A DNA stretch of 64,000 nt, from the NCBI GenBank assembly GCA_949152475.1, contig OX424564.1, positions 37,632,165-37,696,164 of the forward strand, read 5' to 3'. Shown here one piece after another: positions 46,501 through 61,500 of the stretch. The notes under the pieces are model-generated. The model saw only the letters and a list, made by a program, of their open reading frames with translations, was not told where the DNA came from and made no database searches. The position numbers were made by a program, and so were the translations under genes. The DNA comes from Terebella lapidaria. Lineage: Eukaryota > Annelida > Polychaeta > Terebellida > Terebellidae. How positions within the stretch are numbered: the stretch's first letter is position 1; each line of letters opens with the position of its first letter.

Positions 46501-49500
46501 AGTCTTGTTCTTCCAGTCATCGTTACATTATTGGTTACCATGGTTACTTACACAGATATGAACATTGCTAGCCGTTACCATGGTAACTTACACAGATCTC
46601 GGCATTGCTAGCCATTACCACGGTTACTTACACATATCTCAGTATTGCTAGCCATTACCACGGTTACTTACACAGATCTCAGCATTGCTAGTCATTACCA
46701 TGGTTACTTACACATATCTTAGTATTGCTAGCCATTACCATGGTTACTTACACAGATCTCAGCATTGCTAGCCATTACCACAGTTACTTACACAGATCTC
46801 AGCACTGCTAGCCATTACCATGGTTACTTACACAGATCTCAGCACTGCTAGCAGTTACCATGGTTACTTACACAGATCTCAGCATTGCTACCCATTACCA
46901 TGGTTACTCACACATATCTCAGTATTGCTAGCCGGTACCATGGTTACTCACACAGATCTCAGCACTGCTAGTCATTACCAAGGTTATTTACACAGATCTC
47001 AGTATTGCTAGCCGGTACCATGGTTACTTACACAGATCTCAGCATTGCTAGCCATTACCATGGTTACTTACACAGATCTCAGCATTGCTACCCATTACCA
47101 TGGTTACTTACACAGATCTCTGCATTGCTACCCATTACCAAGGTTACTCACACAGATCTCAGTATTGCTAGCCGGTACCATGGTTACTTACACAGATCTC
47201 AGCATTGCTACCCATTACCATGGTTACTCACACATATCTCAGTATTGCTAGCCGGTACCATGGTTACTCACACAGATCTCAGCACTGCTAGTCATTACCA
47301 AGGTTATTTACACAGATCTCAGTATTGCTAGCCGGTGCCATGGTTACTTACACAGATCTCAGCATTGCTAGCCATTACCATGGTTACTTACACAGATCTC
47401 AGTATTGCTAGCCGGTACCATGGTTACTTACACAGATCTCAGCATTGCTACCCATTACCATGGTTACTCACACATATCTCAGTATTGCTAGCCGGTACCA
47501 TGGTTACTCACACAGATCTCAGCACTGCTAGTCATTACCAAGGTTATTTACACAGATCTCAGCATTGCTAGTCATTACCATGGTTACTTACACATATCTT
47601 AGTATTGCTAGCCATTACCATGGTTACTTACACAGATCTCAGCATTGCTACCCACTACCAAGGTTACTCACACAGATCTCAGCATTGCTACCCATTACCA
47701 TGGTTACTTACACAGATCTCAGCATTGCTAGCCATTACCAAGGTTACTCACACAGATCTCAGTATTGCTAGCCGGTACCATGGTTACTCACACAGCTCTC
47801 AGTATTGCTAGCCGGTACCATGGTTACTTACACAGATCTCAGCATTGCTACCCATTACCATGGTTACTTACACATATCTTAGTATTGCTAGCCATTACCA
47901 TGGTTACTTACACAGATTTCAGTATTGCTAGTCATTACCAAGGTTACTTACACAGATCTCAGTATTGCTAGCCGGTACCATGGTTACTTACACAGATCTC
48001 AGCATTGCTAGCCATTACCAAGGTTACTTACACAGATCTCAGTATTGCTAGCCGGTACCATGGATACTTACACAGATCTCAGCATTGCTAGCCGGTACCA
48101 TGGTTACTTACACAGATCTCAGCATTGCTAGCCATTACCATGGTTACTCACACATATCTCAGCATTGCTAGCCATTACCAAGGTTACTTACACAGATCTC
48201 AGTATTGCTAGCCGGTACCATGGTTACTTACACAGATCTCAGCATTGCTACCCATTACCATGGTTACTCACACATATCTCAGCATTGCTAGCCATTACCA
48301 AGGTTACTTACACAGATCTCAGTATTGCTAGCCGGTACCATGGTTACATACACAGATCTCAGCATTGCTACCCATTACCATGGTTACTCACACATATCTC
48401 AGCATTGCTAGCCATTACCAAGGTTACTTACACAGATCTCAGTATTGCTAGCCGGTACCATGGTTACTCACACAGATCTCAGCATTGCTAGCTGGTACCA
48501 TGGTTACTTACACAGATCTCAGCATTGCTAGCCATTACCAAGGTTACTTACACAGATCTCAGTATTGCTAGCCGGTACCATGGTTACTTACACAGATCTC
48601 AGCATTGCTACCCATTACCATGGTTACTCACACATATCTCAGCATTGCTAGCCATTACCAAGGTTACTTACACAGATCTCAGTATTGCTAGCCGGTACCA
48701 TGGTTACTTACACAGATCTCAGCATTGCTACCCATTACCATGGTTACTCACACATATCTCAGCATTGCTAGCCATTACCAAGGTTACTTACACAGATCTC
48801 AGTATTGCTAGCCGGTACCATGGTTACTCACACAGATCTCAGCATTGCTAGCCATTACCAAGGTTATTTACACAGATCTCAGCATTGCTAGTCATTACCA
48901 TGGTTACTTACACAGATCTCAGTATTGCTAGCTGGTACCATGGTTACTTACACAGATCTCAGCATTGCTAGCTATTACCAAGGTTACTCACACAGATCTC
49001 AGTATTGCTAGCTGGTACCATGGTTACTTACACAGATCTCAGCATTGCTACCCATTACCATGGTTACTTACACAGCTCTCAGTATTGCTAGCCGGTACCA
49101 TGGTTACTTACACAGATCTCAGCATTGCTACCCATTACCATGGTTACTTACACAGCTCTCAGTATTGCTAGCCGGTACCATGGTTACTTACACAGATCTC
49201 AGCATTGCTACCCATTACCATGGTTACTTACACAGCTCTCAGTATTGCTAGCCATTACCAAGGTTACTTACACAGATCTCAGCATTGCTAGCTGGTACCA
49301 TGGTTACTTACACAGATCTCAGCATTGCTAGCCGGTACCATGGTTACTTACACAGATCTCAGCATTGCTAGCTGGTACCATGGTTACTTACACAGATCTC
49401 AGTATTGCTAGCCGGTACCATGGTTACTTACACAGATCTCAGTATTGCTAGCTGGTACCAAGGTTACTTACACAGATCTCAGCATTGCTACCCATTACCA

Positions 49501-52500
49501 TGGTTACTCACACATATCTCAGTATTGCTAGCTGGTACCATGGTTACTTACACAGATCTCAGTATTGCTAGCCGGTACCATGGTTACTTACACAGATCTC
49601 AGCATTGCTAGCTGGTACCATGGTTACTTACACAGATCTCAGTATTGCTAGCCGGTACCATGGTTACTTACACAGATCTCAGCATTGCTAGCCGGTACCA
49701 TGGTTACTTACACAGATCTCAGCATTGCTACCCATTACCATGGTTACTCACACATATCTCAGTATTGCTAGCTGGTACCATGGTTACTTACACAGATCTC
49801 AGTATTGCTAGCCGGTACCATGGTTACTTACACAGATCTCAGCATTGCTAGCTGGTACCATGGTTACTTACACAGATCTCAGTATTGCTAGCCGGTACCA
49901 TGGTTACTTACACAGATCTCAGCATTGCTAGCTGGTACCATGGTTACTTACACAGATCTCAGCATTGCTAGCTGGTACCATGGTTACTTACACAGATCTC
50001 AGTATTGCTAGCCGGTACCATGGTTACTTACACAGATCTCAGCATTGCTAGCCATTACCAAGGTTACTCACACAGATCTCAGTATTGCTAGCCGGTACCA
50101 TGGTTACTTACACAGATCTCAGCATTGCTAGCCATTACCATGGTTACTTACACAGATCTCAGCCTTGATACCCATTACCATGGTTACTTACACATATCTC
50201 AGTATTGCTAGCCATTACCATGGTTACGTACACAGGTCTCAGCATTGCTAGCAGTTACCATGGCTAGTCAGATTTTAGCATTGCTAGCCATTACCACAGT
50301 TACTTACACAGATCTCAGCATTGCTAGCTGTTACCATGGTTACTTACAGATATCTCAGCATTGCTAGCCATTACCATGGCTACTCAGATTTGAGCATTGC
50401 TAGTCATTATCATGGTTATGCAGATTTGAGCATTGTTAGCCATTACCATGGTTACAGATTTGAGCATTGTTAGCGGTAACCATGGTTACACAGATTTGAG
50501 CATTGTTAGCCGATACCATGGTTACTCACAGATTTGAGTATTTCTTTTATCTGTAATCCAAAATTGTCAACGGCACATCAATTATTTGTTTGGTGCGGGA
50601 CCGATCTCGGCAGTGAAATGTGATGGTTTTTTTTTTATTAGATGGCACCACAGATTTGTCGCAGTTGTTACTGTGAATTCAAATTTTATTCTTTATGTCA
50701 TTGAGGCTTCCCAGCGAAGTAAGTTTTGCTTTTCAGTAATGTGTATTCTGTTTCTGTAGCTTTCTGCCTAAACAGCATAGTTTTGAGTCTATATTTCCTC
50801 CGTCAAGTTTGTTTTTTGCAGTAAAGTTTTGGTGTACCGATTTATGACATGTACAGCGGTATTGGGTTGCACATCATTGACTGTCATTGGTTTTTCTTAA
50901 AATATGTTTTGACTAAATAATTTAGATTTGGGGTAGATTGCCAACTTCTTCAATTTTTGCAATAGAAGTTCGAAATTTGATAGAATATTGCTGTTTAATT
51001 CCCAGGTGGAGTATACCAAGGGATAGTTCGATACCATTCAGAAACGCAAAAACATTGTCAAAAACCGGTCTAAACAAGTTAGCAAATTCAGAGTATAGTC
51101 ACTACCATGGTTGCTCACACAGATTGGAGCATTTCTAGTTGTTACCATGGATACTCACAGAGATTTGAGCATTTCTAGTTGTTACCATGATAACACAGAT
51201 TTGAGCATTGCTAGCCATTACCATGATTACAGATATTTGAGTATTTCTATTTGTTACCATGGTTACTCACAGAGATTTGAGCATTTCTAGTCATTTCCAT
51301 GGTTACACAGATTTGAGCATTGCTAGCCGTTGCCATGGTTACAGATATTTGAGCATTGCTAGCCGTTACCATGGCTGCTCACAGATATTTGAGCATTTCT
51401 AGTTGTTACTATGGTTACTCACACAGATTTGAGCATTGCTAGTCGTTATTATGAATACTCACACAGATCAAACAGATTTGAGCCTTGCTAGTCATTACCC
51501 TGGTTACTCACAGAGATTTGAGCCATTTGAGCTGCCTCTCTGATCCGCCTCATCCAGTCGAGCATCTCTTCCTCAGTATCACAGGCAATCTCCATCTTAA
51601 CATTCATAGTATTTGTGACTCGGAATATGTACATTCGGTCTCCCCGACTTAACCGATCTGCAAAGTCAAACAACTCTTTATCCAGTCCGTTTATACGCCT
51701 TTCGGCAGGGTCTTACATACTTACATGGATAATATTAATAGTTAATTTGTAAGTCAGTCTCCAGTATGTTCATAAATTACCTTATACTCAACTGTCATTT
51801 GTTGGGGTGTAATACTGACCGACGACGACGTTGCGGATGTCCATGGAGCCTTTCTGCAGCGAGCCGAGGACCTGATCCGCCGTCTCCTCCTCAATCTCCT
51901 CAACGTGATTGGACGGGAACCACATCTGCTTCTTGCCGCCGTAGTCACCACGCCACCTAGTGGGGATTACACAGGACACATTATCGGATGAACCTTCCCA
52001 TGGATCAAACTTCTACACTGCAGCTAGACATAGTTGATATGTTCAATTCAAGGAATTCCATCGTGAACTCAATACCAATCGCTATCCTGATATCTTGAAG
52101 AATCCTAATTCCAAATGGGTGGACAATTTTGATTACCAATTTGATTTTGCATAAAATATAGAAGGGTGACCATCTTGTTTCATTACACTTCAGTGGATCA
52201 GTTTTCTGTTACCATTTGGATGGTAAAATATCAGATTTGTTCAATGCTGCAGACGATGTCACGATGTACAATGTACTGACCAGCCTCCATCCTGTTTCTG
52301 GACGTTTCGGATGATTGCATTTTTGGTGAAGGAAAGTTCATCTTCTCGTTGTTGTTTGTAGTCATACAGTGCCCGCACTTGGACCTACCAACAATTGAAT
52401 CAATATTATGTGACATGTTCAAACATGTTAGAATCACAAATCTTTTTATTTTATTGTACTTTAAAAGTTCATAGTTGTAGGTACGTAATAGCTGCCCAAT

Positions 52501-55500
52501 TCACGAACATCAATTGATAAATACAGTGGTCTCTGTAAGATAAGACCTCACCTTTTGCAGAGAAAATGAGGTCTTATCTTACAGGAAGTCTTATTTCACA
52601 GGTTCATTTACATGCTAAATTGATCTTTGGGGAATTCAAAAAAGTCACAGACAGGGAAGTCTTATTTCGGAGGTGTCTTATCTTACAGGGACCACTGTAC
52701 ACATGTACTAGTAGTTTTTCATAGAATACCAGCAGCATAATACCACACAGATAATGTCAGATGCAGCATTTATTCGTACTAACCCTGGACACGAAGTCAT
52801 TAGGGTTGGTGTAATCTGAGCCGAAGTAGATTGCTCCTGGGTCGGGGGCCTCGCCTGATTGGTCCACCAGTTGCTGGTTGACTGGGTACCGTAGCTTCAT
52901 CTTACGGTAAAGAGGACTCTTCTTGTAGTAGTCAACTAGCTCAATCAGACTCTCAAAGGACGCGTTACCAATCGTGTACAAACGACCCTCCAGCTTGATT
53001 CGACAGTGCTTGATTTTACCTTCAGCCCTGCAATAATACAATTAACTCATCAAGTTCACGTACAATTTCTGATGATAGTTCACATGTTCAAGTTTGGGTA
53101 ATACTAGTCTAGTCTAGAAACACGAAACAGTATTTGTAGCGACCTGAAGGAGATGGCGAACTGTGAGGGGTCGCTGTTATCGTGGTCCGTGGACACGTTG
53201 CGACCCCGAATCAGAAACGCTCCATCTCGCGGCACTCGACTCAACCAATCCTCAGCCTCGTCTCTCGTCATGTTCATGTGGAACCACCTGTAACCATGGA
53301 AACACGAGTACGATATAACCCTGAGTTCATGCTGTTAATATAATGACTGATACTCTTGTGTACATGCACAAAAATCTGCTAAGCTTGAGGTAGGAGTGTC
53401 ACTAACGGTTGTCCGATGTGGCCCTCAGGCTGCGGCACGGGTTCAATCAGAACCTGCTGGAAGTTTGCGGCCTTGAGTGGGAAATCTCGGTAGTGGCGGA
53501 TGAGGGAGTACAGGTTGTCGAACAGGCGGTTAGCGATCAAGTAATACTTGACTTGACCACCATCCTGCTTTGAGTGTATTCGACAGTGGTGAATTGTACC
53601 CTGGCGCCTGCAAAGTAACATACCAGTAAGCATGATATGACATCCAAGCTCCACACAAAGTTGTAACAATTATACACTTGAGACTACTCTCTTCTAGACG
53701 CGGCCATGTTACCATGGTTACTAACCAGAAGGACAGCGAGAAGTCCCCGACGAATGTGTCGCTGTCGCGGACGAGGAAGGTACCGTCGCCCATGTACGCG
53801 TAATCTCGTAGCAGCTCCTCGGCCTTGTCACGACCCCCCACGTGCTTTCCGTGGAACCACTTCTCGTCATAGTGCAGCTCAGCATTGCTCAGTTGCTATA
53901 AGCGTGGGCGAAAGTTTTCTCGGGACAGTTAGAGCTCGCCACTTTGATTACAACCATATACAAATTCATAGTAAAAATGCTGATAAAATTTGGCTCCTTC
54001 TTTGTTGTTCATCCCCTCATGTGCAATCCAACTACAAGCAGCTATAACCACATATACTACTCTTGCACACATTAGGATGGAGGTTCTGACCTCGTTGAAG
54101 TGATTTGTGTCGTCATCCTCGTCGTCGGCTGTGGGACTCTGTAGCGTCTCCTCTGTGTAGGACAGCTTGGTCGAGGTCAGCACAAAGTAGTGCGGCAACC
54201 ATTCCTACATGTATGAAACATCAGACATGGAACTTTGTGCTTACATACTTGTATCTAATTAACAACTTTATGAGCACCTAGAATCATAAAATTTTACATT
54301 ATACCAAACAGAATTGGAAGTTGTTGCTTAGAGCAAGTCAAGTGAAAGTTATACATGGTGTAATATTCCGAAAACTTTCATTGCAAATAGACGGGCAGCA
54401 GTAACAGGCTTACGTGGTCTATCGGGTCCTCCAGGTAGAGAATGCCGTTCTTGACGGAGTTACTCAAGTCAGTGTCCGTCTGATTGGCTGAAAATGACAA
54501 GAATATGTGATTTAATATCATAAATTTTTTTTCATATTGTTTCAAGGTTGGTGACATTTGTAACATTACTGACTGTCGAAGAGTTACCTTCGTCGTTGAC
54601 GGGTTCATTGAGTTGGTTCTCTGTAAGCTTTTTGTGCTGCAGAAACAAAATTCATTATTTTACAGCATGAAATAGGCCGAAAATATTCAGGCCTGTTTTT
54701 AGAGTATGTAGATATCATACATAAATTTGGATATGTATTTTCAAACAAGTAACTGTAAACAGTAGTTAACCTTGATGATGATGCGTCCCTTGAGTTGATT
54801 GGGTGAGGGGAGCTGTGTCGCGTTCGGGTCTAGGTAGTCAGTGACGAGCATTTCCCGGAATATCTCACGGAATGCTGAGGCCATGGTTCGTTGCTGGGAT
54901 ATGCTGCAGTGGTTCTCAATCGAGAGGATGAGTGGATAGCTGCGGCAAGGGACGAACAGACAGACATGAGCGCAACAGGGTGGATAGCAGGTCAGTTAAG
55001 TACACAACAATTATTTGTCTCAGAAGTTTTCTGATATTTTTCATATTCTGATATTGTTAGATTTACTTTGCACAACAGCTCATAGTGCTTATACATACAT
55101 ACGTAGTAAATGTTGTGTTAGATTGCATATGTGTAGAAATAGTGAAGAAAGCAGAGTTTTTAAGAGTACAAGCGTGACTTACTCAGAAGCAACCCAAGCA
55201 TGCTCTTTGATAACTTTGAGGACATCAAGGAAGCGTATCTTGGAAGTTAGAGTGTGGCCGTGGTATATGTGTGGTGAGCCATCCGGACCGTCCCAGCAGT
55301 CCACTGGGGGTGGGGGTGGGGGGGGGGAAGGGTGGGGGGGGGGGCAGGTGGTGAGGGCACAAGGGTAGGTTTGTTAGGTTTATCATACACACAGATACAC
55401 ATAAATCTATAAGCGAAGGTCCACGGTTATATACGATAGATGGTACATGCTGAAAAGTGAATACATGCTGAAAAGTTGAATACTATTAGTATCCAGAACA

Positions 55501-58500
55501 TGCCCTCCTGTAAGTTGTAGCATACATTCCATAGATATCAGTATTACATATGCAGGTAGCACTGTACTGCAATGTTAGATGCATTAGATTACGTGTACCT
55601 CACAGTCATGAAAGTACATTCATGTCATAATCATCAGTTCCTGGCCCTGTATCGTGCCGTGGGCCCAAGCATGGGGACAGGTTCCTGATTACGGGTTACC
55701 TACCCTTCAACGTTTCTGAACGATTTTCCATTTTTTGTTGTTGATAAAACTAGACGCTTCCGGTCGCCTACGACCGCTTGGGTGTATCCCCCGTAGCCCT
55801 ATCATCCCTGTTGCCCCAAATATATCGCTGATGTACATTGTGAGTGTGAAACCTTTCAGACACTTTTGAAGGTCGAATTCAAGATCACCACTAAAATCAC
55901 TGCATTCGCAACTTGGTTCGCAACTAAGTTGCGAGATGACTAAATTGGAGCCAGATCGAACTTTTCACTGTAAGTTATATTTCAACTCATACTTTGCGCC
56001 AAACAACTCATACTATGTTCCAAGTTGAAGTTCAAAGTAAAAGTTGACCGAAACTACATTTCAAGATGACGAAATTGGAGCCAGATCAACTTTTCACCAT
56101 AATTTAAATTTTAATTCATAATATGTGCCAAACTTGGTTTCAAGCTGAAATTCAAGTAAAAGTTTACCAAAACTGCATTTCAAGATGATGAAATTGGAGC
56201 CAGATCGATCTTTTCACCATAAATTATATTTTAATTCATAATATGTGCCAAACTTGGTTCCAAGTTGAAATTCGAAGTAAAAATTGACTTTACTGGTAAA
56301 AATAATGTTAACTTATCCGGTTACACCAATGAAATCTCTACTGGACAAAACTTTTAAATTGTTGAGTTCAATAATAAATGTTCCTTGTCTTAACTATTTT
56401 TCTTGAGGTCAATAATAGACTTAACTAGTAAAACTGATGTTAACTTATTCGGCTACAGCCATGAAATCTCTACTGCACAGAAGCTTTACCTTGTTGAGCC
56501 CAATAATAAATGTTTCTTGTCTTAACTATTTTTATTGTGGCCAATAATAGACTTAACTAGTAAAAATAATGTTAACTTATTCGGTTACACCTGTGAAGTC
56601 TCTACTGGACAAAACCTTTACCTTGTTGAGCTCAATAATAAATGTTTCTCGTCTTAACTATTTTTATTGTGGTCAATAATAGACTTAACTATTAAAACCA
56701 ATGTTAACTTATTCAGTAATATTGTTCTTTTTTCACCAAAAACATCAGTTCTGTATTCTGAACAAGAATCCAGTGCAATTTGCTTTCATAGTACAGGTTA
56801 TTGGAGTGATCACACATGTCAAAGTAGGTATTTTAATTGTCGTAATAAGTTAACCTCTCAAACTTATTAATATTTATTTGATCATTCTGAAAAACAATAG
56901 GTTTCGTGTGATGGTCTTTCTCATTGAGCCTGTGCGATTTCATCATCATTCATTGAAAACTCCCACCCGTAGAGCGTTCACAACCCATGTGTGTTAAACA
57001 GGCTCATTTGAGCACAAAATGTTACGCCAATCGGCTATTTTGGTTGCTATGGCAACCAAAATCGATAGGTGTCCAGATCTCACCATAAGACATGTCCATA
57101 TAAAATATTATCAAAATCGGTTCATATTTGCAACCTGCAGCGCGTTCACAAGAAAGTGTCTGCGGACGCGGACGCGGACGCGGACGCGGCGGCGGCGGCG
57201 GCGGCGGCGGCGCGACGATCGTAAATCCATAGTATCCGCCGAACTTTGTTCGGGGGATACAATGAATGTACAAGTTCAGTTCAGTTCAGTATGTGTTTTT
57301 CTTCTTCATCAGAAATAGCACTTGAAATTGAAGGGCGAGTCTCCCAGTAACCATAGTAACAGAAAACATCATTCACACAGATAAACTTCAGAGCATGCTG
57401 ACAAATGTTCTCCCGATTACTAGAAATACGAAGAAAAGCAGAAAGTTAACAGCCAATAACTGAAAGTTAGCAAAGACAAGGAAATTAGTAGGTTGTCATG
57501 ATGACTAAGGGACTTACTCAGACACGACAAAGGCGTTTTCACAAATACATTTGATGACATCGATGAAGGAGATTTTTGAGCACATGGTGTGTCCATGGGT
57601 GATGATCGGTTTGTCCGGCCCATCCCAACAATCCACTGAAAGTATGCAACAAATGCTCGCTAATAACAAATGCGGACGTTCCTATCTTTATTCGAAATTC
57701 CCAAGCCATCACCATGCCCAGGAATACATGCACGTTGCTGTGTGAGAATTGCATCATAACTGCTCCATGACCGATAAGTGTCTTTTCATCATGCAAGATA
57801 CTTATATTCAATTAGCTGTGCTGCCAAAATTAAACTGCTCTCTAGCTGAAAATGCCCGAATACCAGAGATCATTTGAGCCGTAACCTCGAAGCAAGTGGC
57901 ACCGGTACTCACATTCTATACAGCGACAGCCCCAGCGCAGCACCCGAGCGTACGCCTCAACGGTGGACTCACTCAGAAACTGGTCCCCGGTCAGGTATCT
58001 GAACGATAGCAACAGACATATTACATGGATAAAGTCCATACATTAGCTGAAGTTCTGGCAAAACAAATTATTTACCGCTGTTGAGAATGAATTTTGGAAC
58101 TAAATGAGATAAGGAGTTACTGCTTGCCATGCGAAGGGGAATAACAAGCGTTACTACGGTAACGTTATACACTGACGTGTTGTGTGAGGATGATATCCAG
58201 TAGTTACAGATGGGCTGGTCCATATCCATGGTAACAGCATCGTGTGCCTCATCCCAAATACTGTTGTGTTTGGAGAATAGATAGGACAGGAACTGTGGGC
58301 ATCAGAACAAATTCCTGTTATCATAGTGATATCAACTTGGAACTGTCAAAGTAATCTCCAAAATGCAGATTACAAATCCTGATATAACGTACCTCCTGAG
58401 GTGAGAAGTAGACACCCATTGCCTCACGACACCTGTCCTCCAGGAACGAACACATGTGTCGCTTGACCCAGCCCCTGTCCACAGCATTCGGCTCCTGTCA

Positions 58501-61500
58501 GGAGAGTAAGATAGACATGAGTGCTCGTAAAAGAAAGATGGTGTAGCATGGAAAAGTTCCTGTTATGATCGGTTGACGGGTTTGGCAGGCAGTGAAAGTT
58601 TGTGCTCACCTTCTGGACAAGCTGTAGAAATTGCTGGAAGTTTTCTAGCCCAAGTTTTGACCTGGAAATAAATGCATATACTAGCCGAGTGCCTTATGAT
58701 GGATACATTATAATGGGTATCTGACTTGGTTTTGTATCTGAGTTATATACTAGTATCATGAGTATTATGAGTTATGTCATGACTTCATGAAAAGTATTTG
58801 GATTCCAGGTACACCTACTTGTCTGCAGTCAGAAAGAATGGCACAAAATGTTTGTCAAACACATCCTTGGAGAAGACAAGGCTCTCATAGAGTTCCCTGA
58901 ATGTCTCAAAATTAATCTCACTTGCGTTGCCAGAAACGTCCTGCAACACAATAAAGGACAAAATTGTAAAAAAAAAGTTGACACTTTTATCTTCATACAG
59001 ATACCAAACATATTCAATTTCAAAACTGTGAAATCAACAAAACCTACCTGGAATTTTTCCCTCAGACTATTCGTTGATATTTTGAAATTCACTTTTGGTA
59101 GCCATGATTTTACATCTCGCATGCTTATCCTGAAAGAAATAACATTCCAGGAGTGCAATGTTTTGTTTTTGGAAAATGTTTGATGAAACGCACTGGTAAC
59201 TAGAATGGTTCTACTGACACATTCGTGGACCGAGAGTCGAGGTTATAGAACTCCTTCCGCAGCCATCTCTCCACTTGCAGAGTGTAAGACGCGGATTTCA
59301 GCTCGTTTATCAGGTACGACAGTCCCATGATCCAACGCTCATATTCGATATCATTCGGCGCTGCAATAAGCATGATAAACAAATGGTATTGGGTCAGACA
59401 ACACAAAAAGTTGTTACATCTAAGCAACAAAGTGTTCTAAGTTACGATTGGCACAAAAATAATAGTAACTTTGCAGTCCACATATAGGTAGGTGGCATAT
59501 GAGAGGAAATGTTTTAGTTTTACAGAACTTTCTGTACACTCACCAGCCAGGGACATGGTTTTCAGTCGGAACTCTGATCCATGGAATATGACGAAGCAGA
59601 CTTCACTTCCGCACTTGCGGGACTCTGCGTCTTCGCGCCACCGATCGAACTCCTTCGAACTCTTCCCCGGACGTATCTCTCGCACCTCCCTCAGGTCCAC
59701 TGTAATCATGGCAACAAATAGACATAGACTTACTGACATCTAGCTCATTGCAAGAGTTTCGAACAAGTACATATACTTTCATGATATTTAATAACACGAT
59801 GGATTTACTCAACTATTAAATTTTCCTTTGCAACATGTTATGTTGTTGTTAGTTTGCCAAATAACAAGTTGAATGAGATCATACACAACACAGTAATACT
59901 GGTGTTTTGTTTGGTGCCATAGTGTTTATTATACATGTTTTAGAGGCAATGGCATATTCAATATTCATTGGAACAGACAAAACTGTTCCAAATAAGTATA
60001 TACACTCTATTTAACTGTTTGCAATTGATATTTTCATCTATATGATTGTCATGTGCAGAAAAAAAATATCGCAATAACTTACAACAATAGAAGTTTCTCA
60101 ATTTTTGTCATGATCAATTGAGATTTATTGTACTATGTTATTTTCTAATTTATTTGATACAAAGAATATGCATGTTCTCCATGTTCTTTATCTACCCCTT
60201 CCTATTTCTAAGGAATTGATATTCTATACAAAGATTTCTACATGCAGCCAAAAAGCTGCATCATTGAGCAGAATCATCAAAGGAGGATCCACTATCATTT
60301 TATGATTCCGAACATGGTGGAACACATAAACTATTCATCAGGTTTATTGCCCAGCAGCTGTATAGTACTAGTATATTGCTGTATTGTTCAGTAGTTGAAC
60401 ACATATCTTCCTAATCAATTATCATTGATACCAGGAAGTCGAAAACCTAACCGACATGGCAGAATTAATAAAGCATGTTTAATGACATGTTTGTTGACTG
60501 CACCAGGAAACGTCACTATGATCTACAGTTTAAACAGCTGATATTTCATTTATATCTGTACATGTATATTTCACTGATAACATTGACTATTGCCTTGATA
60601 GGTAATCGTAATCATCAAGTTATTATATCTTGTTGATTTAGCTGCCCAATGGGTTACAGTTGAATTACTACAAGATTGGATACTAGTCTACTACCGGTAG
60701 ATAGTATAGTTCTAGCGGAATGAGACACTCATTATAATGTAAAACATCTGTGACTATATGATATTGAAAACATGAAGCAATATCGAAACAAACATTATGA
60801 CAAATCTGACAGTATGAACATGAACTCATTTGTACCTTTCCTTTTATTAAGCTCCCCGTAAAATTCTGTGCAAAATTATTCCCCTTGAAATAAAATTAAT
60901 CGATATTCATAGGACATGGTCGGTGCTGACCAGTAAGGCGACTAAAATTTGCCAGCTATACTGGCTTTGTATGCATGGAAGGTTTTCCCAGAAGAGGGCA
61001 TTAAATGCAATGCAGGTCTTTACCGACAGACTTCAATGAATTTGCAATTGGCGTAGGTACCCCATTATGTAACAGCTCCCTCCCCCCTCCCAAAATTCCT
61101 GCACACGCCCTTGCCTCGTACATACCTGCATCATGTTGTACATCCTTGCACCCCCCCACCCCAGTACATGTTGTACATCCTTGCACCCCCCACCCCAGTA
61201 CATGTTGTACATCCTTGCACCCCCCCACCCCAGTACATGTTGTACATCCTTGCACCCCCCCACCCCAGTACATGTTGTACATCCTTGCACCCCCCCACCC
61301 CAGTACATGTTGTACATCCTTGCACCCCCCCACCCCAGTACATGTTGTACATCCTTGCACCCCCCACCCCAGTACATGTTGTACATCCTTGCACCCCCCC
61401 ACCCCAGTACATGTTGTACATCCTTGCACCCTCCACCCCAGTACATGTTGTACATACCTGCGTCCTGTTGTACATCCTTGCACCCCCCCACCCTAGTACA

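Noticed and set aside
46820..49851. Many 68-108-codon plus-strand ORFs ([13 protein letters not shown] type)
   Set aside because: All are readings of the 40-bp minisatellite with alternate frames; no independent coding signal.
46530..50530. CRISPR-like array (regular 40-bp period)
   Set aside because: There are no unique spacers: the whole 40 bp repeats head to tail, in a eukaryotic intron, with no cas genes.
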